Source of the DNA: Malachius bipustulatus
Taxonomy: Eukaryota > Arthropoda > Insecta > Coleoptera > Melyridae
NCBI GenBank assembly: GCA_910589415.1
Contig: OU342637.1
Location: 42,252,162 to 42,316,161 of the forward strand
DNA length: 64,000 nucleotides
Reading direction: 5' to 3'
Shown here: positions 11,818 to 22,908 of the stretch, piece after piece
Position numbering within the stretch: position 1 is the stretch's first letter
How the letters are laid out: each line of letters begins with the position of its first letter
Made by a program: the position numbers and the translations under genes
The notes under the pieces: model-generated
What the model was told of the DNA's origin: nothing
What the model saw: only the letters and a program-made list of their open reading frames with translations
The model's database searches: none

Positions 11818-12958
11818 ATTACATCAGAAGTTAGTACTTTTAATAAGAAATTTACCTACCAAATTTCATCGAATTGGAATGAGCCGACTTTGAGCTATTT
11901 CAAAAAAACTAAAAATTTCAAAAGACTTTGAAGCCCTCTAACGGACAAACGAAGCACTTTGGTATAGAGATAAGTTTGGTCCGAGCGATTTTTTTTTTAC
12001 CTCAGTAATCTGTGGTTGCTCCATGTCCATAGTTTAGTTTACATGGAATATTGGGACACCCTGTATATTTTCTGTGTCTACATACACTAAAGTGGTTCAC
12101 CTACTGTGTCTACACTATTTTACTAATTGATTGCCGTAAATAATTGGTTCGGCGTAATTTTATTTTATTTCATTATATTTCTGTCTAAAAGACATTAAAG
12201 GAAACTTATCCTTGTTTAATTTACAATTTGCAATTGAATATTTCATTGAATGCTCCGTATAGAATTATTATGACACTTGGTATTATTTTTGACGAGAGAT
12301 TTTCCCATGGCTTTATTTATTGGATCTTGTTTGGACGATGTTACAATCTAACTTAAGCTAAGGGTGGTTATAATGGTGCGCACAGGATGAATAATACTGT
12401 TTATATGGTTTGTTTATTTATAGAGCCGTCGTAGCCCCTCGAGATCGGAATTTAGCGTCGAAATTGGAAAATTTATCCCTCGTCGGTGCCTGTGTCCGTC
12501 AAGTGTTAGTATACGTACAGTGTACGCAATTTAGAGTGGAAGTGGGAAACAGAGCTAGGTCCACTGAGAAAAATTTTTCATTGGCGGAAGTAAATTTGCA
12601 ATTCCGCCAATTAAATTATTTAATTGATAACGAGCAACTAAATATTTAGTTGCGTCAACTAAATTATTTAGTTCCAGAATTTGAGATATCTAACCAAGAA
12701 TTAGTTGCCATAAGATACTGTATAAAAGTGATCGCAAATAAAACTTTCTGCTGTGAACTAAATAATAATTCAGTGAACCACAGTTAGCTTTCTTATGTCA
12801 ATTTAATAAAACTGGGCAGAACTATTATCAGGTTCTCTCAATATTACTTTGAGTTCTCTCAACTAAATGAAACTCTTCTCCGAATCCAATCTTAGTTTGG
12901 ATTTTTCCTACCTACCTAACCTAAAAATTTGGTAATATTTTATTGAACTTTTCGTTTT
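11818..12958. other. Non-coding stretch with MITE end
   Basis: Contains TGGGACACCCTGTATATTTT near 12053-12072, the right end of a TA-CAGGGTGTCCC-type element whose left partner I could not find. It also contains a short perfect palindrome built on GCAACTAAATATTTAGTTGC (12629-12648). No supported gene. Confidence 0.45.
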
Positions 12959-13049
12959 GAAATTTTTTATTTATTGGTTGAGATTTCGGTTCTTGGTGAA
13001 ATAATAATATTACCAATAACCGAATCCCAAGCAATAAATAAAAAATTTC
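12959..13049. repeat. Imperfect palindrome (hairpin)
   Basis: The two halves are reverse complements with a few mismatches (GAAATTTTTTATTTATTGGT and its partner ending at 13049), and weaker pairing continues outward to about 12931 and 13068. Likely a small foldback or MITE remnant. Confidence 0.6.
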
Positions 13050-14849
13050 TTCCCAATAAAGGTACAAAATGGGCATTGTCACCGCTCTCCTCATCCCGAT
13101 CAACAATATAACAATAAAAAGTATCTGCACATTTTGCTGTCCATATTAATCATCCACATGTCCATAGTAATGTTAAATATATAAATTACCTTTAATTATT
13201 GTTATCCAGGTTTCTTCAACGTTCTGAGATAATCCCTCAGCCAGACGCTTTATCCTCCAGTCCATGTACCCCAATACACGACTAAAGAACAAACACGAAT
13301 GCTGGAACTGTATCCGATACAATCTTACTATATACCATGCCCGTGGGAATAGAGCACGTATATTCTAAGAAGGCCCTATGAGCAATTACTGAAAAGTGTA
13401 GTTTATCGGTGACCATAAAATCTGTCTGAGAGAATTACATGGCAGAAGTATTTATTTTTCCTTTCACAGGAAGTTTGCAGGGTTTTGGCTTTTGAGTGAG
13501 AGTCCTCTTCAGTGCCTCTTCAGTGGAAGAGTACTTAGTATTTTTCCAGCTGTCAGGAAGTTGTAGGGATTGTGTTTTGGCTTTTGGGAGTAATTCATTG
13601 TTGGAGCGAAATTCGCCCTTTGTAGCGAACTTGAATTATAGCAAAACTTGGAAGAGTTTTATCTTCAGACTGGGCGGAGTTCACCCGTTGTAGAGAACTT
13701 AGATGTCCACGGAAAAGGCGGACACTGCCTTTCTCAAGGTCGTAGAACGTCACCAAACTACGGAAGATGTTGCTCTGATGGTTTGTGACATAGAGTACCA
13801 AGTCTGTTGTCTGCCCACTCACCACTTAGGTTAGTTTGCTTGCCAGCCAAAGGCAATAGTTAGGATGCCAGACACTCCTGCTGTAAAGGGGACGATTGGT
13901 AAATGTCGAGAAAACTGTATTACAAGATCAAATAAATTGTTGAACTAGTTCGTGGACGTTTTACGCGAACAGTACTCTGGGTTTCCACATGAGGCGAAAC
14001 ATACTCTGCTCTACTACTCTACATGCTACATGCAATAAGCACCACACACACTCCTTTGCCTACAAATTCATTCGTTTTCGCTTTTCCTTTCTTGGCGAAA
14101 ACACCCAGACGAACTGCCGAGCAAAAGTCCTTATCGAGAATTTTCCTTCATTTAAGGTGGTCCTCGAGCGCACACGGTGAATAATAGAAGCCATTTTTTA
14201 TTGTAGGGAAAACCGCTACGTGCATATTATTTTGTAGCTTGCTTTTCGAAGAATATTGTATTTAATTGTTTTGATAATTTTTTGGTTTATTTTATTGTTG
14301 ACTATTTAGTCAGAGATATTTTTATTTGCAACTCTTTTAGTTAGCTTTTGGCAAAATAGTATTGTCAAATATAAAGGGTTGTCAAATATAAATGTAGCCG
14401 TTGGCTATATCCCATATTGTTTTATGGTTAAATAGTTGAGTACACTTGCACTAGTCATTTGGCAGATTTAATAGTTTGGCATAATATATTTACAATAGCC
14501 AGTTGGCGGTAAATATTATTTGGTGGTGCACTATTCTTCATAGTGTGATAAATTATGGATTATGGATAAATTATGATAAATACCAATACCAATGGTCGTA
14601 GGTATTTATAAATAGTTGTTATTTTTGGTATTCGAGTGGAACCAGTTTGAAAAGCAAGATTATAATGTGACACTTTGTAAAGTCCCGTTTAACAAGTTTC
14701 GGGATTAATAATAATAATTTACACCTGAGCCAATCAATTTACGGATGATCTTTCAAAAGATCAAAAGGTACCTACTTAATAACTATGGTAGTACCAATTT
14801 TGGAAATATTTGTATAAAATATTTTGCAAACCATGTAACAAACCAGTGA
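13050..14849. other. Mostly non-coding; weak candidate exon inside
   Basis: No TE protein is recognised. A possible short terminal exon lies at 13210-13285 (separate entry). Near 13467-13600 there is a diverged direct duplication around CAGGAAGTTTGCAGGG and CAGGAAGTTGTAGGG. The remaining open frames are short and have no family resemblance. Confidence 0.4.
13210..13285 (+). CDS. Possible short alternative terminal exon
   Basis: Follows an acceptor-like TTATTGTTATCCAG. Reading one base then codons gives 24 codons (begins FLQRSEII, ends PCTPIHD) and a TAA. The phase is the same as that of the stronger exon at 16766, so the two could be alternative 3' ends of one gene. A 24-codon open frame is easily found by chance, so support is weak and no homology is recognised. 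Confidence 0.18.
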
Positions 14850-14963
14850 CAAATAATTAAGACTTAAATTTTGCACAAATTTAATTATTTATCCTTTTGA
14901 GAGCAGAAAATAATTAAGACTTAAATTTTGCACAAATTTACTTATTTATCCTTTTGAGAGCAG
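14850..14963. repeat. 57-bp tandem duplication
   Basis: Two adjacent copies of a 57-bp unit (AATAATTAAGACTTAAATTT through TTTTGAGAGCAG) differing by one base. A recent local duplication in non-coding DNA. Confidence 0.85.
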
Positions 14964-15193
14964 TTCCCAGTCAATTGCTAATTACTTTTATTATAGCTAC
15001 TTACCTAAAATGGCAGTGAACATAAACGGGACACACACATTGACAAGCTTGGCCTTGAATATAAAACAAATAATTGTAATAAGCCGAATTGATTACCTAA
15101 GGTATTGCCACATAAATAACAATACATAATGATTGTAAATACACTTGACGCATAAATAAAATAATAATAAGACGGAAGCTTAAATAGACTTAC

Positions 15194-15341
15194 CGGGAGC
15201 ACCCTCTCTCGGCAGCTCGGACACTGTAGCCTCCGACATCCCCGCGGGATCTCCACGACGGTGGGTTTCCTTCGCCTTCTTTTGGCCCGTCCGCTGGGTG
15301 GACTTAGCGGTCGTTTTTGCGATCCCCTTTGTCTTAGGCAT
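15194..15341 (-). CDS. Candidate first coding exon of unknown gene
   Basis: On the minus strand an ATG at 15341 opens a frame of 49 codons plus one base that ends at a strong donor (CCCG/GTAAGT, 15194/15193). The protein begins MPKTKGIAKTTAKSTQ and is rich in Lys, Thr and Arg, then turns acidic, ending PREGAP. Without splicing the frame stops three codons later. The stretch is GC-richer than its surroundings, and a 39-bp tandem repeat lies directly upstream of the ATG. It could be the start of a host gene or the leader and gag start of an unrecognised LTR element. No homology is recognised. Confidence 0.3.
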
Positions 15342-15356
15342 GGTATCCTGGCGTAA

Positions 15357-15462
15357 AGTTATCTAACACACGCAACCTGACTTAGTTATTATCTCAGTTA
15401 TCTAACACACGCAACCTGACTTAGTTATTATCTCAGTTATCTAACACACGCAATCTGACGCG
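15357..15462. repeat. 39-bp tandem repeat, 2.7 copies
   Basis: Units start at 15357, 15396 and 15435. The first two are identical and contain ATCTAACACACGCAACCTGA; the third breaks off after about 28 bases. It sits immediately 5' of the candidate ATG at 15341 on the minus strand, so it could be leader or promoter sequence. Confidence 0.85.
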
Positions 15463-15660
15463 ATCTCCGAGTTTCTGCCTGCTCGATCTGTTCGCACTCC
15501 GAACCCACTTTTCACTCCCCACTCCGATCAGTCCGGTCACGGCGACGCGAAACGCGAGAGTCCCCGGGGTTCCCTCTTCTCTCTCTCCACGTTTCAGTTT
15601 ACAGTCTAGTAATTTCCAGAGGGATCTATTTGGTCCGTCACAATCAGTCTAACACATCAC
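15463..15660 (-). promoter_or_regulatory. GC-rich segment upstream of candidate exon
   Basis: About 200 bp clearly richer in G and C than the flanks, with GA-rich tracts, 5' (minus strand) of the 39-bp repeats and the ATG at 15341. On the minus strand TGTGACGGACC (15642-15632) resembles an LTR start, so this may instead be an LTR or leader fragment. No TATA box was identified. Confidence 0.25.
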
Positions 15661-16132
15661 CACCACCAGAGGAGTGTGCCGATCAAGAAGAAAATCAAAG
15701 CATTCAAGCAAACAATTTATCGGAAACATAGTGACTTGCAAGGCAAATGCCATCTGACGACTAAGAAGTACTTTCAATATGTCATCAGATATTTTCTCAG
15801 AGAAATCTGAAATTTTTCACTACCATCTCTGACAGTTCACTGAAAAAACAATTACCTTGCGAATCTCAGTAAACAAATTATATTTGTTAAATTTAAATTT
15901 ATTATATTCGTTCAGAAAGCGTTTTTGTTTTTAAACAATCGGATTCCTGTAATTGATATAATTTATTATTATTATGTCAATTTGTTTCTTAATTGGGTAT
16001 AATTATTTGGCTTGGCTATTTCTCTTTCTACTTTTTCTTCTTCTGCTTTGCCTATGCCTACTAATAAAACTATACTATCTTCCTAATCTTGCTCATTAAA
16101 CTAAATACCTTAAACTACATACAAGAGGTATT
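15661..16132. other. No gene recognised
   Basis: AT-rich sequence without open frames of note, inverted repeats or recognisable element ends. Confidence 0.4.
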
Positions 16133-16294
16133 CACGAGGCTCGTAAAATGCCTGTAGTTTTATTATCAAAATTATCAAAATTATCCCTCCGTACTTCAGC
16201 TAACCCATCAGAATTGTTAAATTTTGTATACAACTACGAACTGTCACGATTTCGTAAAACTACACACATTTTACGAGCCTCGTGAATACACCTT
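16133..16294. mobile_element. Short TIR element (MITE)
   Basis: About 160 bp bounded by inverted repeats of nearly 30 bp: the left end contains GTATTCACGAGGCTCGTAAA and the right end its reverse complement, ending GAATACACCTT. No coding capacity. Superfamily undetermined. Confidence 0.75.
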
Positions 16295-16765
16295 ATAATA
16301 CAGGTAAGACTTAACTCAAAATTTACAAAATTGAGTGCCATCTAGCATTTCCGGTCGGACCTAACGACGATTCAAACAATTACTTTCGTTCACTTCACTC
16401 TAAATAATAAAATGAAACTACTGTTAAAATTACTTTAGCGGAGTTGTGTAAATTGATGTCAAAGAAATCAACCCAATTCACATACTAATTTTGGTGCTAG
16501 GTTCGCTCCGATCGAATATAGATGTCGCGAGCCTCAGTGTCGTAAAGCACATGCATATATTATTTCAGTGATAGTTTCCTGTATTATAATTTAAGGTATT
16601 TGATTAAACCAAACACCAAACCTCAATAAACCAAACTTGTGTACATTTGATTATGTGAAACTTTTCACAGCAATGTCATCAGCTCATCACTGACGACGTT
16701 TTTGCACCTACCTACGGTTAGGTACGTATTATTAGTACCTAAGTAATACAATTTTGCATTTACAG

Positions 16766-17027
16766 GTCTGGCAGGGAGTCCCCAGACGGCGCGACACATG
16801 ACGATAGTTTCATCTCCAATGGAGATCGACTAAGTCTCCGACTTCACCGTCAGAGTACAACAACAAGTACCAGGAATGGTTTGTCATCTCTAAGGATGAA
16901 TGGATCGACTAGGGGAGAGTTACGGGGAAGCAGAGTAACAGCTTCCAGTCCCGGACCATGTGTGTATTATCCTGCGCAAAGAAGTGGGAAAATTGATTAC
17001 GATAGAGAGAATTCCATCAAGGAGTAA
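16766..17027 (+). CDS. Candidate 3'-terminal coding exon of a host gene
   Basis: An acceptor with a modest pyrimidine tract (TTTTGCATTTACAG, AG at 16764-16765) is followed by one base and then 86 open codons ending in TAA at 17025-17027. The peptide is rich in Ser, Arg and Gly (DDSFISNGDRLSLRLHR near the start; CVYYPAQRSGKIDYDRENS near the end) and ends SIKE. It looks like an intracellular or disordered protein tail, with a composition unlike the AT-rich surroundings and without TE features. No Met-initiated frame of this length exists here, so it needs an upstream exon with a phase-1 donor. AATAAA motifs follow near 17250 and 17516. I do not recognise the family. Confidence 0.5.
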
Positions 17028-17750
17028 TGACTCTGTTATAGATTGAAACTATATAATCAGATATGTACCTACTTATATCAAAAAAATACGGTCAGATATT
17101 GGGATTGTGTACCAAAAAGAACGATTTTGTCGATAAGTGTATATAGTTTCATCTGGGATTACAAGTGTTAGCTGTAGGTATGCGCCACCTAATTTGATCT
17201 GAGAGTAAATCATAAAATTGTAGACAACTCCACGTTCCTGAATACAACTAAATAAAATTAATATTATAGAGATTACGGGTTTTAATATATGATAAAATGC
17301 AGGTAATACTAGCTTAAACGTAAGTACACACATGAATATACTAATGTATCTAGTTATATTCAATTTGAAAACACAATCGTTTCTTGGTTGTTGATTCGGA
17401 TAACATTTATTTCATGATTCTACGAAATTTATTGATCCTGTATTTTTTTAGTTTCAAGTGTTCCATCGCACTCACAAAAGACATTACAAGACTAAGTTAG
17501 GTTAGTATTAAGATAATAAATCAAATATTATTTAGGTATTTTGTAGAATTTCGCGACGACAGTAGCTTGAATCAACACAATATTTTTCATAGAAATGATT
17601 GTCAAGATCGTTCCCGTCCCACTTTGCACGGAACTTAAATGAGACGTTGCAATTGTCACAGTTTTTGTTTCATCCGTAACATCCCAAGAGAACAGTCTCG
17701 GAATGGATAATGTATCGTTTCTTTTGAAATTCCGTATGAGTCCAAACATG
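17028..17750. other. Possible 3' UTR, then non-coding
   Basis: Follows the stop of the candidate exon. AATAAA-type signals occur near 17250 and 17516. No other gene is supported; open frames on the minus strand (17073-17363, 17528-17749) have no recognisable similarity. Confidence 0.35.
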
Positions 17751-18180
17751 GAAGCTACTTTTGAAATAAAAATTAAACCTTTTTTAAATGTTTATGAATA
17801 ATATCTGTAGCATTTCTTGAAAGACGGTTCAGAGGAAATTGAGTATAGAAGTTACTTTTGAAACAACACTGAAACGTTTTTTTGAAACGTATCTGAATAA
17901 TATCTGAAATTTTAGAGACGGTTCAAACGAAGCCGAGTACAGAAGTTACTTATGAAACAACAATGAAGCGTTTTTTTTAAACGTTTATGAATAATATCTG
18001 AAACTTTTCATGAGAGCTGGTTTCAAACGAAGTTAAGTAGAGAAGTTACTTTTGAAGCAACAATGAAACAATATCTTGAATCGTTTATGATTAAATCTGA
18101 AACATTTCTTGACGGTTCAAAATGAAATCGACCATACATATACTTTTGAAACAACAATTTAACGTTTTTGTGAAAAGTTT
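17751..18180. repeat. Degenerate tandem repeat, about 105-bp unit, 4 copies
   Basis: Each unit runs GAAGTTACTTTTGAAACAAC, then an A/T run, then a TTTATGAATAATATCTGAAA box and a GACGGTTCAAA box. Copies start near 17751, 17850, 17950 and 18045, with a partial fifth near 18140. They are diverged by substitutions and small indels. Non-coding. Confidence 0.75.
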
Positions 18181-18535
18181 TCATCGATATAATAACTGAA
18201 ACATTAAATTAAGTTAATAAGTTCCATTAAATTATTATAGTTTACATTAGCAAAACATATTTGATTTTATTGTTATTAAATTTTTCCTTAATATTTTGAA
18301 AATATGCTGAAAATATTTTTTTTGGCCGCCATAATATATTCTTTTTTATGACTTTCAGTATTAAAAAAATAACAAGAAAACCAAAAATCTGTCACAATTA
18401 AAAAATATTTTTTTAAATGCTAATTTTATAGCTAAAATTAAGTCAAAAAAATCCTCCGTATCTTCAAAACTGTCAATTCCGGACCGTTTATTGAAAATGT
18501 ATTTCACTTATTTTGGACTTTGCCTAGTATATGTA
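18181..18535. other. No gene recognised
   Basis: Strongly AT-rich, non-coding; no repeats or element ends seen. Confidence 0.4.
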
Positions 18536-19099
18536 TACAGAGTGATCAGTAACTCGCGCACTCCGAATACAGGGCGATATAGAGCCCATTAAAATTAAGG
18601 ATATTCTGCAAAAAAAATTGAATCCAACGGCTGGTTTTCAAGATACAGAGTTTCCCTCATCCGAGTTTAAAGGTAATTTATTCAACAACCGTGATAAAAA
18701 TTTTTGAAAAATTCAGGTTACTGTAATATCTGGAACGGATACCATATATTTCATCAATTTTTTTCCACAAAACCTCTTTACAGAGGAATTGAGAATGTTG
18801 TAAATTGATTAAATACCTAAATCTGAACGAAATTTGAAGTTTGGCAACCGCCTAAACTCAAATTAGAATATAACATACCTATTCAAATGCCTTCGTTGCT
18901 ATGGAACTAAAAATAATAACAATACCATCTAATCCGAACTTATTCACATGTTCAGTGCAGTAGTGCCACCTTTTTCTTACAAAAATGGTCATATCTTTGG
19001 AAGAAAAGAACTTACAACACTCCAGTAAGAAAATTTACCACTCAAAAGTGAAGTTTACCGCAGCATGCTCGGAGTGGGCGAGTTACTGATCCCCCTGTA
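18536..19099. mobile_element. TA-flanked TIR element, about 564 bp
   Basis: The left end TACAGAGTGATCAGTAACTC and the right end (reverse complement TACAGGGGGATCAGTAACTC) match over about 35 bp, and TA lies at both boundaries. The interior has no open frame. TA duplication fits Tc1/mariner-type integration. The TACAGRG start is shared with other elements in this window. Confidence 0.75.
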
Positions 19100-19284
19100 T
19101 ATACCCCTTCCAAATATTCGATCTTTATTTTTAATTGATTTCTTTAATTAATAGTTTTTGATAATATATTTTAACAATTTTTTTTACGATTTTCACTTAT
19201 TTATTATCTGATTTTTTAAATTCTCACAAACATGAAACATCAAACAATATAAATATAAAAAAAATCACAAATAAAAAATTTCAG

Positions 19285-19735
19285 AAAACTCCCTCCCAGG
19301 TGGAAGTGTTCCCAACATTGAAGCTGCATTGCTTCTTTGTAGAGCAATGCTCATACGTTGGAAAAGAAAATACGTCGCACGGGATTCCTCCGTAGCATTC
19401 GTAATTTTCTGACCAACCGATGTCAAAAATCTCAAGGCTTCATTACCCCAAACTCCTGAAGTTTCTTGTCCAACAGGAACAAGAATGAAACGATCTTCAA
19501 GGTTTCGGTATTTGTTTCTTTTTTTTTATTCTGCAGTATTTGCCGCAGACCCAGGATTGGAGGAAGTGGAATGAAGGTAAGATGCTGCATAGGTGTCTGC
19601 ACAGGTATAATCCGATAGCAAGCATTTGCCTCTTTGCCATGGAGTCAATGTCATTCCATCAGGTTTCTTACCATCATCTCTAGAGCATCCCGCAGGTTCT
19701 CTAATTACCGGAATTTGGGTAGATTTTAGAACTCA
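19285..19735 (-). pseudogene. Decayed C-terminal fragment of a TE-associated protein
   Basis: Minus-strand reading gives pieces such as IPVIREPAGCSRDDGKKPDG and PWQRGKCLLSDYTCADTYA, then, in another frame, DRFILVPVGQETSGVWGNEA and RSNAASMLGTLPPGR. This order resembles the C-terminal region of non-LTR retroelement or YqaJ-linked polyproteins common in invertebrates (a DG-rich loop, a W-RG-K strand, then a helix with an R-N-A motif). That assignment is from memory of the motif pattern. A frame break near 19510-19530 and stops at the 5' end show it is non-functional. No LINE tail is visible next to it. Confidence 0.45.
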
Positions 19736-20563
19736 TAAGATTGCGGTTTTCGCCACGAAGGATAACAGCGTAGGAAATATACAAGGCGCGGTATTGAAAG
19801 GGAAATTTTCAGTAGAAAATAAGCTGAATGAGAGAGAAGAAGTCCAATCTTGATGTGAATAGCTTTAATTGATTGATTTTTTTATTAATTATAGTTAGAA
19901 TACCCTCATCAGCAAGTGGGACCCCTAGAAGAGTTGCGTTTTCCAAGTTTATATATGTAATTCCAGGTAGTAATACGTAACAATACTTTCAATTACGTAA
20001 TACTCTGTATTATTAATTATTATTAAATAGGTATTAATCGCACAATATCTATCTATAAATTTAAAGATATAGGAAAATCAGATAATATTCTGCGAAAATG
20101 TAACTTATTTGGCAGATATTGACTTGACCCTTAAAAATAATAATTGTTTTAGAGAAAAATGTTAAGTGGTTCATTTGTTAAGTTTTAAAAGCTGCTTTTG
20201 TAGCTGTAGTCTATTAATCCATTTTCGAGAAAATTGAGAAGAAGTTTTCAAATTATTCAAATTTTATAATTTTCATTATTTTAATAAATAATTTTAATTG
20301 AACAATATTTTAATTTCATTGTGACGTCGTTTGAGTCATTTGAGCGCATTTTTAATTGTTAAAGTCAATGCAATAATGAAAGGACGTGACAAACTGAAAA
20401 CTGTTTCTCGATTTTCTCTGAAATGTCGTAACATGCCTAAAATATAACTATGGCAACAGAAGTAGGTTTTCAATTAAATGGGCTCCACATTTCCCGCTGT
20501 ACTGACTGAAAGAAAATTGGAATTTTTTTTGTTGATTTCCTATGTTTGATTTAAACCATGATG
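19736..20563. other. No gene recognised
   Basis: AT-rich, non-coding. It ends at the TIR element starting at 20566. Confidence 0.4.
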
Positions 20564-20565
20564 TA

Positions 20566-21203
20566 CCGGGTGTCCCAACACTTGTGTCCACCCCCTAAAT
20601 CGAGCTCAATTTTAAAGATAAACAATTGAAACTTTGAGGATTTGTGTACTTGATATAGGACCACGGAATGGCATAATCAGTTTCATAAAAAAAAATTTAG
20701 TTCGGGCGCCAGCGATAAAAAACTGTCAGATGGTGGTAAATTGTCGAAAAAAAAATTGATTTTTTTTCAATACATACGTAGAAATCGATGATTAAAATCA
20801 ATATCGCTTGAAAGAAATGTGAAAAAACTAATTATAAGGCTTTAATTAAATAAAATATAATTATATATCAATGACAGGTAGACAATATAATCTGAACAAT
20901 ATAATCAATATAATCTGAAAACGGTAGGTGCAATAAGTTTTATGACAAAGTAAATAAGGCCCAAATAAATAGAAGGACGGCTCTTGCTAAGCTAGCCGGC
21001 ACAATGAACCTGCACTGGACAGAGTCGTAGTATGGACTCATGAAAAAGGTGATTTTTAAAAAGATATTAAAAATGTTTTTTAATGAAACTAATTATGCCA
21101 TTCCGTGGTCCTATATCAAGTACACAAATCCTCAAAGTTTCAATTTTTTATCTTTAAAATTAAGCTTGATTTAGGGGGTGGACACTAGTGTTGGGACACC
21201 CGG
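20566..21203. mobile_element. Long-TIR non-autonomous transposon, TA target
   Basis: Ends are inverted repeats of about 125 bp with few mismatches, starting CCGGGTGTCCCAACACT at the left and its complement at the right; TA lies at both boundaries (20564-20565, 21204-21205). The interior of about 390 bp is non-coding. The right boundary TA is also the left boundary TA of the next element (21206-22906). Confidence 0.85.
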
Positions 21204-21578
21204 TACAAGGTGGGCAAATTTTGATGTTTCTATAGGAGATCTCGGTAACTACTATAAGAGCTATGGAATAATAAATGGCACATTCTCTATCGATTTTTTT
21301 GAGAGGAACTCAATGGTGAAAACCGGAACTCGCTATCTTTTTTTGTTTTCGAGCTATAATGAAAAGTACGATTTTCCACGATATCGATATATGTCGATAT
21401 CTTTCTTGGTTTTCAAGTTAGAGAAAATATATTTGCACATTTTGTAGGCATTTTTTTGAGTAGAATGGAATGACCTCGATAGATTTTGAATATCTTTTTC
21501 ATTTTTCGGTTATAACATAAAGTTGTGTTTTTTTTTAATGGAAACCATAGTGGGCCATGAACTAATTAAATAGAGTAT

Positions 21579-22271
21579 TGTTACGAATGAATAGAAGGGT
21601 GCATTCTGTATTAGAAAGTGGGCGGCACAGAGCAACGGTGGCAATGAGTGATCGGCAGGCGACGGCCCCCGGCGTTCTGTATTGAACGGGGCGCGTGGTG
21701 GGGAGTCGAGCCGGACGCGCCCACGGTAGGCGACCAGCAACAGCCTGACACTCCTATACACTTCTGGATCCCTGATACCCAGACGGAAGAATCTCGTTGA
21801 AAACCACGGGAAATGAATGGAAAACTCTGGTCATTTCCTGTGGAGAAGTTCCAGAAATGGATGTTTGTGTGTCTGAAGGGGCGAACATTCAGGAAGTGGA
21901 TATTCTCGAGACCTCTGTGTTGGATTTGTTCGGGAAATAGAAACGAGCCGTCAGCAAACCCTCCAGAAGCTACTCCCAGAGGTAGGGATGCCCTATAAAT
22001 AGCCAGCAGTTGTTATTCGGACCCAGTCAGTTTAGTCTAGCAGTGTGCGAAGGAACCAAGCGATTAGTGTCGATATAGACAGTGCGGTATTCCTAAGTGA
22101 CTAGTGAAAAGTAGTAAAGTGTTATAGATCAAGTAAAGTTGTTGTGTATAAGAAGTAGTGATATTTGTACATTGTAATCTGAAGTTCTTGTGGACATTAA
22201 ACAAATTATTTAAACAGTAAATTTGTGTTTCCCAATTATCCGTCGAGCCTACGGTTAGGAAATCCGTAACA
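21579..22271 (+). mobile_element. Solo LTR, 693 bp
   Basis: Begins TGTTACGAA and ends TCCGTAACA (short terminal inverted repeat, TG...CA) and is flanked on both sides by GTAT (21575-21578, 22272-22275), a 4-bp target duplication. Inside are a TATA box (CCTATAAATAG near 21991-22001), an initiator-like GTCAGTTTAGTCTAGCAGTG near 22027 and an ATTAAA-type poly(A) signal near 22198. It is much GC-richer than its surroundings. Typical product of LTR-LTR recombination of a Ty3/gypsy-type element; no matching internal region is in the window. Confidence 0.88.
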
Positions 22272-22543
22272 GTATTTTCTCTCTTTGCAACGATATATAA
22301 CATGAGTGTGTTAAAAATTTATGAAAAGTTACATTTTTCAAAATAAACTTAATTTATCATGATACCTAATATATACCTTAGAAATTTGTTTCAATTATTT
22401 ACCTAGTAGGCGTGAATGTCATTTATAAAATTGTGCGACAACGCCTGTCAAAGCCAGTTTACGCAGTTTTTGAGTTAGAAAGTTCTCGTTTCGGTTGCAA
22501 AATCGCAAATTTGGTTTACGAAAACTAGGAAAAGTACGATATA

Positions 22544-22714
22544 TTAGAATGCTTTATTCAAAAGCAATTCAATCGTTATCCTGAGAGGAGACAACCCCAC
22601 AAATCTATTTTTGAGAGGTTGAAGGCAAATATTATCAATCACGGGTCATTCAAGAAGCCTATGGGCCGAAAACCTATCATATTGGTGATGCCGAAGAAAC
22701 TGCGATTAATGTAA
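22544..22714 (+). pseudogene. Helix-turn-helix (DUF4817-like) remnant
   Basis: Plus-strand frame reads LECFIQKQFNRYPERRQPHK, then IFERLKANIINHGSFKKPM and GRKPI. The spacing (F-...-RYP-RR-P----FERL----GSFK-P-GRKP) is that of the DUF4817 DNA-binding segment common in insect mobile-element proteins, as I remember it. The frame ends at 22712-22714, but the next conserved piece (GDAEETAINVIG) continues in another frame from about 22685, so there is a frameshift. No catalytic domain remains before the right TIR. Confidence 0.6.
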
Positions 22715-22908
22715 TTGGAGTACGGCTCCAATTACAGTATATCTTAAAATAATTTTACAAACTGTACTTTACCCTCCCATTTACAGCACTTTTTGGTTCA
22801 TTTTGATATCTTTAATGGTATAGGTGGAATCGAGCTTTCCATTTTAGACGACTCACTATGTAGTTACCGAGATCTCCTATAGAAACATCCAAATTTGCCC
22901 ACCCTGTA

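Larger units (their letters stand above)
21206..22906. mobile_element. Non-autonomous TIR transposon with nested solo LTR
   Basis: TIRs of about 50 bp (TTCTATAGGAGATCTCGGTA occurs in both), beginning CA(A/G)GGTGGGCAAATTT next to TA at 21204-21205 and 22907-22908. Inside lie a solo LTR (21579-22271) and a remnant helix-turn-helix coding segment (22544-22714). Without the LTR and its duplication the element is about 1.0 kb. It is a deletion derivative of a larger TA-targeting transposon whose transposase is no longer encoded here. Confidence 0.75.

Noticed and set aside
12410..12649. 79-codon frame after a TTTATTTATAG acceptor-like site
   Set aside because: The end runs into AT-rich palindromic sequence and no good donor was found; support weaker than for 16766.
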